Assembly: GCF_001792815.1 (NCBI RefSeq)
Contig: NZ_CP017674.1
Span: forward strand, 248,001 to 312,000
Origin: Microbacterium sp. BH-3-3-3
GTDB taxonomy: Bacteria > Actinomycetota > Actinomycetes > Actinomycetales > Microbacteriaceae
DNA: 64,000 nucleotides
Reading direction: 5' to 3'
Below, in pieces: positions 46,716 to 56,445 of the stretch (within the stretch, counting starts at the first letter, position 1; each line of letters starts with the position of its first letter). Under the pieces are notes generated by a model that saw nothing but the letters and a program-made list of their open reading frames with translations, was not told the origin of the DNA and ran no database searches. The position numbers were made by a program, and so were the translations under genes.

Positions 46716-48566
46716 ATGCCCGAGAACCAGCCTCCCGAGAACGATCCGTTCGCTGATCTGTACGGGCGCCTTCCCGACCCGCGCACGGGCGCACGCCCGT
46801 CTGCCGCCTCGACGCCGGACGGTGCCGAGGGCGAGACTCTCTCGCCGCGCCGCGCCGCCCGCGAGGCCCGCCGCGCCGCGACCGGTCCCACCGCCACCTC
46901 GGCGGCGGACTCGAACGCGTCGGAAGCCCCCGCGCAGGGCGATTCGACCGTCGGTGACACCGCCGCGCCGTCGTCCCCCGCGCCCGCCGCGGGCGCTCCC
47001 GACGCCGCCCCGCGCCCCGTGGACGCCCCGCGATCCGTCGTCGACGCCCCCGCGCCCCGTGCGGCCACCGGCGACGCTCCGGCGCCCCGGCCGGCCGTGG
47101 CCGCTGCGCGCGATGACGTCTCCGCGCCGCGCGCCGAGGCTCCCCGCCCGACCGCAGCGGCCGAGCCCCCCGTCACACGGCGCTTCGACGCCGCCCGACG
47201 CGCCGATGCCCCCGCCGCCCCCCCGCGTTCCGCCGAGTCGCCGCGCCGCGCGTCGACCGACGTCCCCGCCGCCCGGCGTCCCGACGCCGCTCGCCGTGCC
47301 GAGACGCCCCGGACGACCGAGCCGTCGCGCGACCGCGAGCCCGCTCTCGTCGGCGCCGGCGTCGGTGCGTCGGCCACGTCCGCGTCGCGGGGTCCGGTGG
47401 CATCCGGATCGCTCGAGGAGCTCTTCACCGGCGAGACCACCACGCACGACATCGGCTCCCCGCCGCCGCGTCCGCCGAAGAAGCGCCGTCGCATCGGCGG
47501 CTGGATCGCCCTCGGCGTGGTCCTTCTCCTCCTCGCCGGCATCGTCGGTGGAGGTTTCGCGCTGTGGAACACCTACGGCACGCGCGTGCAGGCGTTCTTC
47601 GGCACGAGCGAGCCGATCGAGTTCGACGCCGGTCAGGCGACGGGCGAAGCCCGCATCACGATCGTCGCGGGTGACACCGGCGAGTCGGTCTCGCCGAAGC
47701 TCTTCGACGCGGGGATCACCAAGGCCTCGAACTCGCTGTACAAGTACATGCTCGACAACTCCGTCGTCTTCACGTTCCAGCCGGGCATCTACCAGCTCCA
47801 GCAGCAGATGACGTCCGAGGCCGTGCTCACGGCGCTCCGCGACCCGGCGAACCGTCTCGACAACTCCGTGCAGCTGCGCGAGGGGCTCACCCTCAACCAG
47901 TCGCTCGACCTGATCTCGGAGCAGATCGGCATCCCGCGCGAGGAGCTCACCGCCGCGGCCGCCGATCCCTCGCAGTACGGCGTTCCCGCCGGCACCCTCG
48001 AGGGCTGGATCTTCCCCGCCACGTACGACTTCGACGAGGGCGTCACCGCGAAAGACGTCATCACGCGCATGGTGCAGCGCACGATCCAATCGCTCGACGC
48101 CGCCGGGGTGCCTGAGGCCGATCGGGAGCGCATCCTCACCGTCGCCTCGATCATCGAGCGCGAGGCGCGCAGCAGCGAGGACTTCTACAAGGTCTCGCGC
48201 GTGATCGAGAACCGTCTGCAGCCGACGAACCAAGAGACGTTCGGCAAGCTCGAGATGGACTCCACCGTGCAGTACGGTGCGGGCGAGATGGGTAGTGGCT
48301 CGGTGAGCACCTCGACCGAGGCGCGCAACTCCGACAACCCGTGGAACACGTACATGTACCCGGGCCTGCCCGTCGGTCCGATCGCGAACCCCGGCGACCT
48401 CGCGATCGACGCGGCCATGAAGCCCGCCGACGGTCCGTGGCTGTACTTCGTGACCGTCAACCTCGACACCGGTGAGACGGTCTTCACCTCGACCTACAGC
48501 GAGCACGAGAAGGCCGTCGCCCAGTGGCAGGCGTGGTGCGCGGCGAACCCCGACGGCGGATGCTGA
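46716..48566 (+). CDS. mltG: Endolytic murein transglycosylase MltG
   Basis: Cuts nascent glycan strands at the outer face of the membrane, thought to set glycan chain length. 616 residues. The first 255 or so residues are cytoplasmic and extremely rich in Ala, Pro, Arg and Asp, with no folded domain visible. One membrane helix is at about 260-285. The YceG domain follows, with catalytic Glu in ASIIEREARS and a typical GLPVGPIANPG and C-terminal DTGETVFTSTYSEHEK. AGGAG is 10 bases before the ATG. The stop overlaps aroE by 7 bases. Confidence 0.94.
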   Translation: MPENQPPENDPFADLYGRLPDPRTGARPSAASTPDGAEGETLSPRRAAREARRAATGPTATSAADSNASEAPAQGDSTVGDTAAPSSPAPAAGAPDAAPRPVDAPRSVVDAPAPRAATGDAPAPRPAVAAARDDVSAPRAEAPRPTAAAEPPVTRRFDAARRADAPAAPPRSAESPRRASTDVPAARRPDAARRAETPRTTEPSRDREPALVGAGVGASATSASRGPVASGSLEELFTGETTTHDIGSPPPRPPKKRRRIGGWIALGVVLLLLAGIVGGGFALWNTYGTRVQAFFGTSEPIEFDAGQATGEARITIVAGDTGESVSPKLFDAGITKASNSLYKYMLDNSVVFTFQPGIYQLQQQMTSEAVLTALRDPANRLDNSVQLREGLTLNQSLDLISEQIGIPREELTAAAADPSQYGVPAGTLEGWIFPATYDFDEGVTAKDVITRMVQRTIQSLDAAGVPEADRERILTVASIIEREARSSEDFYKVSRVIENRLQPTNQETFGKLEMDSTVQYGAGEMGSGSVSTSTEARNSDNPWNTYMYPGLPVGPIANPGDLAIDAAMKPADGPWLYFVTVNLDTGETVFTSTYSEHEKAVAQWQAWCAANPDGGC

Positions 48567-49402
48567 CCGATCGCACGCGCCTCGCCGTCTGGGGCGACCC
48601 GATCGCGCATTCGCGGTCGCCCCGCCTGCACGCGGCGGCCTACGAGGTGCTCGGGCTCGACTGGCACTACGGCCGCGAACGGGTCGACGAGGCGGGCTTC
48701 CCGGCTGCGCTGAGCGGGCTGGATGCCGAATGGCGCGGCCTCTCGCTCACGATGCCGTTGAAGCACGTCGCCGCCCGCAGTGCCGTCTCGCTCGACGACG
48801 ACGCCCGACGGACCGGGGCGGTGAACACCTACCTGCTCGACGCCGATGGTCCGCGCGGCTACAACACCGACGTGGGCGGGCTCGCGCGCGCGCTCGACGA
48901 GTTCGGGGTTCGCGCGCCGGGCGTGATCCGCGTGCTCGGTGCGGGAGCGACCGCCACCTCGGCCGTCGTCGCCGCGGCGCGAGCGGGCGCCGGCGTCGTC
49001 GAGGTGCGCGCCCGGCGCGTCGAGGCGGCCGCCTCGCTCCGCGCGCTCGGGCCGGAGCTGGGGATCGACGTGCGCGTCCGTGCCCTCGCCGACGCCGCCT
49101 CAGATGGGGAGCCCGTGGATGCCACGATCGCGGCTCTTCCCGGCGGCACCGATCTCGGACCCCTCGCCGAGGCCCTGGCATCCACGTCGGGACCCCTCGT
49201 CGACGTCGTCTACGGCGGCTGGCCCACCCCGCTCGCACAGGCGTGGGACCGCGCCGGTCGACCCGCCCACGACGGCCTGACGATGCTGCTGCACCAAGCA
49301 CTGCTGCAGGTGCGCGTCTTCGTCGGGGGCGACCCCTCGCTCCCCGTGGATCGCGAGGACGCCGTCCTGGCCGCGATGCGCACCGCGCTCATGGGAGACT
49401 AG
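48560..49402 (+). CDS. aroE: Shikimate dehydrogenase (biosynthetic)
   Basis: NADPH-dependent reduction of 3-dehydroshikimate to shikimate. 280 residues. Substrate site [12 protein letters not shown], catalytic Lys in [15 protein letters not shown] and the Asp in YNTDVGG; nucleotide site [10 protein letters not shown]. The ATG overlaps mltG by 7 bases. A second member of this family is encoded at 54241 within a likely catabolic cassette; this copy, next to aroC/K/B, is the biosynthetic one. Confidence 0.94.
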   Translation: MLTDRTRLAVWGDPIAHSRSPRLHAAAYEVLGLDWHYGRERVDEAGFPAALSGLDAEWRGLSLTMPLKHVAARSAVSLDDDARRTGAVNTYLLDADGPRGYNTDVGGLARALDEFGVRAPGVIRVLGAGATATSAVVAAARAGAGVVEVRARRVEAAASLRALGPELGIDVRVRALADAASDGEPVDATIAALPGGTDLGPLAEALASTSGPLVDVVYGGWPTPLAQAWDRAGRPAHDGLTMLLHQALLQVRVFVGGDPSLPVDREDAVLAAMRTALMGD

Positions 49403-49406
49403 GTCC

Positions 49407-50633
49407 ATGCTTCGCGTTCTCACGGCCGGCGAATCCCACGGCCCCGAACTGATCGCCCTCATGGAGGGGATGCCCGCCGGCGTTCCCGTCTCGTCCGCGC
49501 AGATCCGCGCCGAACTGGCGCGACGCCGACTGGGCTACGGCCGCGGCTCGCGCATGAAGTTCGAAGAAGACGAACTGTCGCTGTCGACGGGCATCGTGCA
49601 CGGTTTCACCATCGGCAGCCCCATCGCGCTCCGCATCGGCAACACCGAGTGGCCGAAGTGGACCGAGGTGATGAGCCCCGAGCCCGTCGAGCTGTCGGAC
49701 CGCTCGCGCGGACGCGGTGCCGCCCTCACGCGCCCGCGCCCGGGCCACGCCGACCTGGTGGGCATGCAGAAGTACGGCTTCGACGAGGCCCGTCCGATCC
49801 TCGAGCGCGCGTCGGCCCGTGAGACCGCCGCCCGCGTGGCGCTCGGCGCGATCGCGCGCTCGTTCCTCGGCGAGCTCGGCATCCGCCTCGTCAGCCACAC
49901 CCTCTCGATCGGCCCCGTGCGCGTTCCCGACGGCGCCGCGCTGCCGACCCCCGACGACGTCGACCTGCTCGACGCCGATCCGCTGCGTTGCTTCCACGCC
50001 GACACGAGCGCCGCCATGGTCGCCGAGGTCGACGCCGCGAAGAAGGACGGCGACACGCTCGGCGGCGTCGTCGAGGTGCTCGCCTACGGCCTGCCCCCGG
50101 GACTCGGCTCGCACGTGCAGTGGGACCGACGCCTCGATGCCAAGCTCGCCCAGGCGATCATGAGCATCCAGGCGATCAAGGGTGTCGAGGTCGGCGACGG
50201 GTTCCTCACGACCACGCGCCGCGGCTCGCAGGCACACGACGAGCTGTTCGCCACCGGCGAGGGCATCACGCGCTCGTCGGACCGCGCGGGCGGCACCGAG
50301 GGCGGCATGTCGACCGGCACCGTGCTGCGCGTGCGCGCCGGCATGAAGCCGATCGCGACCATCCCCAAGGCCCTGCGCACGGTCGACGTGGCCACCGGTG
50401 ACACCGCCGCCGCCCACCACCAGCGTTCCGACGTCTGTGCCGTGCCCGCATCGGGTGTCGTGGCCGAGGCGATGGTGGCGATCACCCTCGCGGACTCGGT
50501 GCTCGAGAAGTTCGGCGGCGACAATATCGCCGAGACGCGACGCAACCTCGAGACGTACCTGGCCCACCTGCCCGAGACGCTGCGCACCACCGACGCGTCC
50601 GACGCCGCGCTGCTCGCGCATGACCTCGCCTGA
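49407..50633 (+). CDS. aroC: Chorismate synthase
   Basis: Converts EPSP to chorismate using reduced FMN. 408 residues, typical of the actinobacterial form. Signatures: [49 protein letters not shown] with the conserved His, and [17 protein letters not shown] region is upstream of the ATG. aroK starts within its last codons. Confidence 0.98.
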   Translation: MLRVLTAGESHGPELIALMEGMPAGVPVSSAQIRAELARRRLGYGRGSRMKFEEDELSLSTGIVHGFTIGSPIALRIGNTEWPKWTEVMSPEPVELSDRSRGRGAALTRPRPGHADLVGMQKYGFDEARPILERASARETAARVALGAIARSFLGELGIRLVSHTLSIGPVRVPDGAALPTPDDVDLLDADPLRCFHADTSAAMVAEVDAAKKDGDTLGGVVEVLAYGLPPGLGSHVQWDRRLDAKLAQAIMSIQAIKGVEVGDGFLTTTRRGSQAHDELFATGEGITRSSDRAGGTEGGMSTGTVLRVRAGMKPIATIPKALRTVDVATGDTAAAHHQRSDVCAVPASGVVAEAMVAITLADSVLEKFGGDNIAETRRNLETYLAHLPETLRTTDASDAALLAHDLA

Positions 50634-51201
50634 GGTCGCGCCCGAGCACGCGACGGGCGGCCTCTCGACCGGCGCCGACGCGAACGGCCCCGCCGTCGTG
50701 CTCATCGGCCCCATGGGAGCGGGCAAGACGAGCGTGGGGCGCCGCGTGGCGCGCGCGCTCGGCGAGCCCTTCGCCGACACCGACAAGATCGTCGTACGCG
50801 ACCACGGGCCGATCCGCGATCTGTTCCTCGCGCACGGAGAGGCCCACTTCCGCGCGCTCGAGCGCGACGCCGTGGCCGAGGCCCTGGCCCGCGGCGGCGT
50901 CGTGGCGCTGGGTGGGGGAGCGGTGCTCGACCCCGTGACCCGCGAGCGGCTCCACGCGCACCGCGTCGTGCTCCTCACCGTCGCGATGCACGTCGTGGCG
51001 TCGCGGATCCACGGCGACGAGCGACCCCTGCTGGGCGGCGAAGACCCCGTGGCCCGGTGGCAGCGCATCTTCGATGAACGACGGCCCGTGTACGAAGAGG
51101 CCGCCGACATCGTGTTCGACACCTCGTCGGGCCCGCTCGCGCGGGTCGTCGACGACATCGTGGCCTGGGCACGCCGTGTGCCGGCCGGAGAGACGGCATG
51201 A
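50620..51201 (+). CDS. aroK: Shikimate kinase
   Basis: ATP-dependent phosphorylation of shikimate. 193 residues. Walker [10 protein letters not shown] from residue 30, shikimate-binding DTDK, Arg in FRALERDAV, and GGGAVLD. About 20 extra N-terminal residues precede the fold. ATG lies 14 bases inside aroC. Stop overlaps aroB in ATGA. Confidence 0.97.
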   Translation: MTSPEVAPEHATGGLSTGADANGPAVVLIGPMGAGKTSVGRRVARALGEPFADTDKIVVRDHGPIRDLFLAHGEAHFRALERDAVAEALARGGVVALGGGAVLDPVTRERLHAHRVVLLTVAMHVVASRIHGDERPLLGGEDPVARWQRIFDERRPVYEEAADIVFDTSSGPLARVVDDIVAWARRVPAGETA

Positions 51202-52274
51202 CCGACACCACCACCATCAGCGTCGCCGGCGACTCCGGCTACGACATCACCGTCGGACGCGGCCTGCTGGCCTCGCTCGGCGAGAAGCTGCCGCCGGCGG
51301 CCCGCAAGGTGCTCATCGTGCACCCGCCGACGCTCGCGGCTCAGGCCGAGGCACTGCGCGCGCAGCTCGTGGGCGACCGCGAGGTGCTGCTCGCCGAGAT
51401 CCCGGATGCCGAGGCGGGCAAGCGCGTGGAAGTGGCCGCCTTCTGCTGGCAGGTGATGGGGCAGGCGGACTTCACCCGCACGGACGCGGTCATCGGCTTC
51501 GGCGGGGGAGCGGTGACCGACCTCGCGGGCTTTGTCGCCGCGACCTGGCTGCGCGGCGTCGCGCTGGTGCAGGTACCCACCACCGTGCTCGGCATGGTCG
51601 ACGCCGCCGTGGGCGGCAAGACCGGGATCAACACCGCCGAGGGCAAGAACCTCGTCGGTGCCTTCTGGCCGCCCGTCGCGGTCGTCTGCGACCTCGACCT
51701 GCTCGAGACCCTGTCACGCAACGAGGCGGCCGCCGGGTTCGCCGAGGTGGTCAAGGCCGGTTTCATCTGGCATCCCGAGATCCTCGACCTCATCGAGGCC
51801 GACCCCGAGAACATCGTCGATCCCCGGGGCGACGGATTCCGCCGCTGCATCGAACTCGCGATCGACATGAAGGCGCGCGTCGTCGGCGAAGACCTGCGCG
51901 AGGCGGGTCTGCGCGAGGTCTTGAACTACGGTCACACCCTGGGCCACGCCATCGAGCACGCCGAGCGCTACCGCTGGCGCCACGGTGCCGCGATCTCGGT
52001 CGGCATGGTGTTCGCCGCCGAGTTGTCGCGTCTGGCCGGCCGTCTTCCCGACGAGGTGGCGCAGCGTCACCGCACGGTGCTGGAGTCGTTGGGTCTTCCC
52101 ACGTCGTACCGTGCGGGCGCCTTCCAGACGCTCAAGGCGACGATGCAGCGCGACAAGAAGAGCCGCGGCGGCATGCTGCGCTTCATCGTGCTCGACGACC
52201 TCGCTCGGCCCACCGTGCTGCAGGCCCCCGACGAGTCACTGCTCTTCGCGGCCTACCAGGAGGTCGGTGCGTGA
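51198..52274 (+). CDS. aroB: 3-dehydroquinate synthase
   Basis: Second shikimate pathway step, converting DAHP to 3-dehydroquinate, with NAD and a divalent metal. 358 residues. [19 protein letters not shown] for NAD binding, [11 protein letters not shown], and metal ligands in the [11 protein letters not shown] to [11 protein letters not shown] region. ATG overlaps aroK by 4 bases. Its stop overlaps the next gene in GTGA. Confidence 0.98.
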   Translation: MTDTTTISVAGDSGYDITVGRGLLASLGEKLPPAARKVLIVHPPTLAAQAEALRAQLVGDREVLLAEIPDAEAGKRVEVAAFCWQVMGQADFTRTDAVIGFGGGAVTDLAGFVAATWLRGVALVQVPTTVLGMVDAAVGGKTGINTAEGKNLVGAFWPPVAVVCDLDLLETLSRNEAAAGFAEVVKAGFIWHPEILDLIEADPENIVDPRGDGFRRCIELAIDMKARVVGEDLREAGLREVLNYGHTLGHAIEHAERYRWRHGAAISVGMVFAAELSRLAGRLPDEVAQRHRTVLESLGLPTSYRAGAFQTLKATMQRDKKSRGGMLRFIVLDDLARPTVLQAPDESLLFAAYQEVGA

Positions 52275-52801
52275 CCCCCGCCGCGCGCCGTGTGCGCGCG
52301 GACGAGGGCGCGCGCGTCCGGGAACTGCGGCTGCGTGCCGTGCGTGATCCGAACGCCGCCCTGGCGTTCCTGACCACCTACGAGCAGGAGATCGCGCGCG
52401 ATCCCGCGTTCTGGGATGCCCGCGCGGCGAGCGGCGCGAGCGGCGACGCGGGCGCGATGTTCGTGGTCGAGACCCAGGGCGAGTGGGCGGGATCGGCGAC
52501 GGTGCTCGTGCGCCGGGCCGGCGACGTCGACCACACGGGCCGTCGGCGGACCGAGGCGCACGCCGGGATCGTCGGCGTCTTCGTCGACCCGGCGCACCGC
52601 GGATCCGGGGCCATCGACGCCCTGCTCGACGCTGCCGCGGACTGGGCCCGCGCGCTCGGATTCGAGACGCTGTCGCTCGACGTGCACGTCGACAACGGGC
52701 GCGCCCAGGCCGCATATCGTCGCGCGGGATTCGTCGCCACGGGCGAGGAGTTCACCACGTCGATCGGCCGCGAGCTCGCCATGACCCGCTCGCTGCGCTG
52801 A
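52271..52801 (+). CDS. GNAT-family N-acetyltransferase
   Basis: 176 residues, GNAT fold with the acetyl-CoA loop in [18 protein letters not shown] and the late [12 protein letters not shown]. Substrate unknown. GTG start overlaps the aroB stop by 4 bases, making it the last gene of the alaS-aroB run. A terminator follows. Its place within the aro operon need not mean an aromatic substrate. Confidence 0.88.
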   Translation: MTPAARRVRADEGARVRELRLRAVRDPNAALAFLTTYEQEIARDPAFWDARAASGASGDAGAMFVVETQGEWAGSATVLVRRAGDVDHTGRRRTEAHAGIVGVFVDPAHRGSGAIDALLDAAADWARALGFETLSLDVHVDNGRAQAAYRRAGFVATGEEFTTSIGRELAMTRSLR

Positions 52802-52868
52802 CACGGCCGCCGGCGCCCGGCTCATCCGTCGCGGCCCCGCACCCACGACCGCGCGCGGGAACGACGAA

Positions 52869-52896
52869 GGCCCCGCCTCCCGGGGGAGGCGGGGCC
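52869..52896. terminator. Terminator between convergent GNAT and MHS genes
   Basis: GGCCCCGCCTCC / GGAGGCGGGGCC stem of 12 bp with a CGGG loop, in the 106-base gap between the two stops. Confidence 0.82.
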
Positions 52897-52907
52897 GAGG
52901 TCGGGCG

Positions 52908-54227
52908 TCAGACCGAGACGGTCGCGCGCTCGCGCGACGACAGACCCAGCTGGTCGGTGGGGACGTCCTTCGTCTCTCGAGCGGTCAGGGCGCTGACCGA
53001 GGCGATGATCGCGATGACCGCGGTGAAGATGCTGATGACGACCCAGCCGCCCGCACCGCCACCACCGAGGGCGGCGACGATGCTCGGCGCGAAGCCGGCC
53101 ATCAGGAAGCCGAGCTGCGTACCGATCGCCATGCCCGAGAAACGCACCCGGGTGCTGAACATCTCGCCGTAGAACGACGGCCACACGGCGTTGGCCGCGG
53201 CATACCCGCACGAGAACGTCAGGATCGCCAGGCCGAAGGTGAGCAGGTCGTTCCCGGCGCCCATCGACAGCATGTAGAACGGCATGAACGCCGCCGACGA
53301 CAGCGCGCCGTAGATGAAGACGGGCTTGCGGCCGATGCGGTCGGCGAGCTTGCCGAACAGCGGCTGAGTGAACAGCGCGACGACGTTGGCGACGACGACG
53401 AGCCACAGCGTCACGCTGGCGGCGAGACCGACCTCTTTGCCGTAGGCGATCGCGAGCGTGCCGAACACGGTGGACACCGCGGCGATGAAGGCGCAGAAGA
53501 TCACGCGGAGCACGTCGCGCCAGTGGTTCTTCAGCAGGGGCACCAGCGGCATCCGCGCGATCTTCCCGTCGGCCTTGGCCTGCTCGAACTCGGGCGTCTC
53601 ATGCAGGCTCCGGCGGATGAAGAACGCCACGACCACGACCACCGCGCTCAGCCAGAACGGGATGCGCCAGCCCCACGAGAACTTGATGTCGTCGGGCAGG
53701 GCGACCACCGGGATGAAGATGAGGGCGGCGAGGATCTGCCCGCCCTGGGTGCCGGTGAGCGTCCACGACGTGAAGAACGACCGGCGCGAGTCGGGGGCGT
53801 GCTCCAGCGTGAGCGACGAGGCCCCCGCCTGCTCGCCGGCGGCCGACAGCCCCTGGGCGAGACGGCACAGCACCAGCAGCGCGGGCGCGAACCACCCGAT
53901 CTGGGCGAAGCCCGGGAGGCAGCCGATGATGAAGGTCGACAGGCCCATCAGCAGCAGGGTGAACATCAGCACCTTCTGGCGCCCGATGCGGTCGCCGAAG
54001 TGGCCGAGGATGACGGCGCCGAAGGGGCGCGCGATGTAGGCGAACCCGAAGGTCGCGAACGACATCACGAGCGCCGCCTGATCGCCCGACGGGAAGAAGA
54101 CCGTCGGGAAGATCAGGGCGGCGGCGGAGCCGAACAGGAAGAAGTCGTAGTACTCGACGGCGCTGCCCATGAAGCTGGCGGTGGCCGCCTTCACGGGAGT
54201 CTTCCGCGTCGTTGCGGGGGTGGTCAT
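52908..54227 (-). CDS. MHS-family transporter, probable shikimate/quinate importer
   Basis: 439 residues, 12 membrane segments. The metabolite:H+ symporter branch of MFS is shown by GSAVEYYDFFLFG in the first helix, GHFGDRIGRQK and GKLADRIGRKPV between helices. Substrate inferred from the linked shikimate dehydrogenase, TetR and dehydroshikimate dehydratase; ShiA is an MHS transporter. ATG with AAGGAG 9 bases upstream. Last gene of a two-gene operon with the dehydrogenase. Confidence 0.85.
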   Translation of the reverse strand: MTTPATTRKTPVKAATASFMGSAVEYYDFFLFGSAAALIFPTVFFPSGDQAALVMSFATFGFAYIARPFGAVILGHFGDRIGRQKVLMFTLLLMGLSTFIIGCLPGFAQIGWFAPALLVLCRLAQGLSAAGEQAGASSLTLEHAPDSRRSFFTSWTLTGTQGGQILAALIFIPVVALPDDIKFSWGWRIPFWLSAVVVVVAFFIRRSLHETPEFEQAKADGKIARMPLVPLLKNHWRDVLRVIFCAFIAAVSTVFGTLAIAYGKEVGLAASVTLWLVVVANVVALFTQPLFGKLADRIGRKPVFIYGALSSAAFMPFYMLSMGAGNDLLTFGLAILTFSCGYAAANAVWPSFYGEMFSTRVRFSGMAIGTQLGFLMAGFAPSIVAALGGGGAGGWVVISIFTAVIAIIASVSALTARETKDVPTDQLGLSSRERATVSV

Positions 54228-54240
54228 GCGAGTGTGCTCC

Positions 54241-55146
54241 TTATCGGGCGACGGCCGGGTCGGCGGTCGTGTCGGGGATGCTGTCGGTGGTGACGAGGTC
54301 GAGGAAGTGGGCGGTCATGCGGTCGGGGTCGGGTCGCGTCCCCGTGATGAGGGCGAACGCGTCGACGGCCTGGTGGACCGCCATACGTCCGCCGCTGAGT
54401 GTGCGGCAGCCGCGCTCGCGCGCGGTGACGAGGAGTTCGGTGTCGAGCGGGCGGTAGACGATGTCGGCGACCCACAGCTCGGGGCGGAGGAGCGCGGCGT
54501 CGAGGGGGAGCCCCGGGTGCTCGGCCATTCCGACGGGGGTGCAGTGCACGAGGCCGTCGGCGCCGGCGAGCACGTCGGCGAGCCGGTCGGGCGCGGCGGT
54601 GTCGACGACGGCGAGCGGATGCCGTGACGCCAGGTCGTCGGCGAGGGCCGCGGCGCGGGCAGGGTCGAGGTCGACGACGGTGAGCCGGCGCGTCCCGAGT
54701 CGCAGCAGGGCGTCGGCGACGGCCGACCCGGCCCCGCCGGCGCCGAGCTGCACGACGTGGTCGATCGCGGCATCCGGGAGTCCGTCGGTGAAGGCGGCGG
54801 CGAAACCCGTCGTGTCGGTGTTGTATCCGACGCGTCCGGTGGGGGTGAACAGCACGGTGTTGACCGCGCCGAGGGCGGCGGCGACGGGGTCGATGCGATC
54901 GAGGTGCGCGAGCACGCTCTGCTTGCACGGGTGGGTGACGTTGACGGCGTCGTAGCCAAGCCGTTCAGCCCACGCCAGCACATCGCCGATGCGCTCGGGA
55001 TCGATGCCGAGGGCGGTGAGGTCGAGCGGACGGTAGACGTAAGTGAGTCCGAGAGCGCGCGCCTCGGCCATGTGCATCGGCGGCGTCAACGAGGGGAGGA
55101 CCCCCGTGCCGATGAGGCCGACGAGATACGGGTGCGCGTCGATCAC
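54241..55146 (-). CDS. Second shikimate/quinate dehydrogenase, probably catabolic
   Basis: 301 residues of the AroE family. The substrate Lys is in VNVTHPCKQ and the Asp in YNTDTTGF; the nucleotide loop is LGAGGAGSA. An Asp-rich end to the second strand (VVDLDPARA) suggests NAD rather than NADP, as in catabolic quinate/shikimate dehydrogenases such as Corynebacterium QsuD. Oxidation of quinate or shikimate toward dehydroshikimate fits the cassette. GTG with AAGGAG 4 bases upstream. A palindromic operator is 30 bases before the start. Confidence 0.87.
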   Translation of the reverse strand: MIDAHPYLVGLIGTGVLPSLTPPMHMAEARALGLTYVYRPLDLTALGIDPERIGDVLAWAERLGYDAVNVTHPCKQSVLAHLDRIDPVAAALGAVNTVLFTPTGRVGYNTDTTGFAAAFTDGLPDAAIDHVVQLGAGGAGSAVADALLRLGTRRLTVVDLDPARAAALADDLASRHPLAVVDTAAPDRLADVLAGADGLVHCTPVGMAEHPGLPLDAALLRPELWVADIVYRPLDTELLVTARERGCRTLSGGRMAVHQAVDAFALITGTRPDPDRMTAHFLDLVTTDSIPDTTADPAVAR

Positions 55147-55175
55147 GGTACTCCTTCGTTTCCGCGAGCCGGTTA

Positions 55176-55191
55176 TGTACTAACCGGTACG
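55176..55191. promoter_or_regulatory. TetR-type operator upstream of the dehydrogenase
   Basis: TGTACT-AACC-GGTACG, matching the operator at 56446 in layout (TGTACY-N4-GGTACR). On the minus strand the right edge contains TACATA, a plausible -10 for the dehydrogenase. Confidence 0.65.
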
Positions 55192-55282
55192 TTCAGAGGA
55201 AACCACGCCGAGCGCATCGTGTCAACGACGACTTCGATACGGCGCCGCGGCCGGGACCCGGACGCCCGGGCGCGCCCGGATG

Positions 55283-55344
55283 GTCGAGTGTCCAAGACAC
55301 GCCGCACGCCGCCGGGCCGACACGGCATGTCGTGGACACTCAAC
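55283..55344 (-). repeat. Hairpin core, copy 1
   Basis: Arms of 22 bases starting GTCGAGTGTCC and ending GGACACTCAAC, 19/22 complementary. Two of the three mismatches become G-U pairs if read from the minus strand, so the RNA hairpin is stronger in that direction. Confidence 0.8.
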
Positions 55345-55456
55345 GGTGGTCTGGGCCGGGGAGGGGGCCGAGGGGAGGGGCGCTGGGCCGCCCGGCGCAC
55401 GCTCAGCGCACGGGGCCCACCCGGCGCGCGGTCAGCACGCGCGGCCCGCCCGGATA

Positions 55457-55518
55457 GTCGAGTGTCCAACACACGCCGCACGCCGCCGGGCCGACACGGC
55501 ATGTCGTGGACACTCAAC
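55457..55518 (-). repeat. Hairpin core, copy 2
   Basis: Same 62-bp core as copy 1 with one base changed (AACACACG instead of AAGACACG). Confidence 0.8.
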
Positions 55519-55631
55519 GGGGGTCTGGGCCGGGGAGGTGGCCGAGGGGAGGGGCGCGGGGCCCGCCCGGCGCACGCTCAGCGCGCGGGACCCACCCGGC
55601 GCGCGGTCAGCACGCGGGGCCCGCCCGGATA

Positions 55632-55693
55632 GTCGAGTGTCCAAGACACGCCGCACGCCGCCGGGCCGACACGGCATGTCGTGGACACTCAAC
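55632..55693 (-). repeat. Hairpin core, copy 3
   Basis: Identical to copy 1 across the 62-bp core. Its linker differs more than the others. Confidence 0.8.
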
Positions 55694-55788
55694 GTGGGTG
55701 TGGGCCGCGGAGGGGGCCGCGCGTGGGCAGCGCGCGGGAGCCGAGCGGGGGCGCGGTCAGCGCACGGGGCCGAGGGGGCCGGGCGCGG

Positions 55789-56421
55789 TCAGCGCGCGGG
55801 GGCCGTCAGCCAACCGACGACCACGTCGCCGATGACCGCGCGCAGGTGCGAGCGCCGGTCGGGCGAGGTGAGATCGACGTCGAAGAGGTGGCCGAACGTG
55901 TAGCGGTTGGCGACCTGGAACACGCAGTACGAGCTGATGACGAGGTGCACGTCGATCGCGTCGACGTCGGAGCGGAAGACCCCCGCGGTGCGCCCGCGCT
56001 CGAGGATCTCGTCGAGCAGGCCCTTCGCCGGCTGCGACAGGGTGCGGAGCCCCTCGATCTGGCGGATGAACTCGCCGCGGTGGATGTTCTCGATCGCGAC
56101 GAGACGGATGAAGGCGTCGTGCCCGACGTGGTGGTCGAAGGTCAGCTCGGCGAGCGAGCGGATGGCATCCACGGGGTCGGCGTGATCGACGTCGATCGCC
56201 CGCTCCGCCTCGCGGATGCCGCGGTACGCCTCTTCGAGCACGGCCCGGTACAGGCCCTCTTTGCCGCCGAAGTAGTAGTAGATCATGCGCTTCGTGGTGC
56301 GCGTGCGTGCGGCGATCTCGTCGACCCGCGCTCCCGAGAAGCCGTCTTCGGCGAAGACCTCGGTGGCCACCGCGAGGAGTTCGGCGCGGGTGCGCTCGGC
56401 GTCTCGACGTGCCTCGGCCAT
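55789..56421 (-). CDS. TetR-family regulator of the shikimate/quinate cassette
   Basis: 210 residues. N-terminal HTH (about 10-60) with FAEDGFSGARVDEIAARTRTTKRMIYYYFGGKEGLY; C-terminal ligand domain resembles TetR_C_41/PfmR-like groups. Divergent from the dehydratase across a 50-base gap that holds the perfect operator at 56446. The same half-sites precede the dehydrogenase, so it likely represses both units and itself, with an aromatic-pathway acid as inducer (inferred). The stop codon lies in sequence resembling the repeat linker. Confidence 0.88.
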   Translation of the reverse strand: MAEARRDAERTRAELLAVATEVFAEDGFSGARVDEIAARTRTTKRMIYYYFGGKEGLYRAVLEEAYRGIREAERAIDVDHADPVDAIRSLAELTFDHHVGHDAFIRLVAIENIHRGEFIRQIEGLRTLSQPAKGLLDEILERGRTAGVFRSDVDAIDVHLVISSYCVFQVANRYTFGHLFDVDLTSPDRRSHLRAVIGDVVVGWLTAPAR

Positions 56422-56445
56422 TCGGTCAGACTAGTGGACCCGCTT

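Larger units (their letters stand above)
55266..55800. repeat. Three-copy array of about 175-bp repeats (non-coding)
   Basis: Fills most of the 642-base gap between the dehydrogenase start and the tetR stop. Three units start at 55283, 55457 and 55632 (periods 174 and 175). Each has a 62-bp hairpin core and a GC-rich linker of about 112 bases; the first two linkers are very alike and the third diverges. No gene was recognised in it. Confidence 0.85.

Noticed and set aside
43359..48506. A 1715-codon open frame antisense to alaS, ruvX and mltG
   Set aside because: Very high GC leaves few stop codons on the opposite strand. The plus-strand proteins are clearly recognised, and the antisense translation is low-complexity with no domain.
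55266..55800. Three repeats considered as a CRISPR array
   Set aside because: Repeat cores are 62 bp and the intervening linkers are similar to one another rather than unique. No cas genes are in the window.
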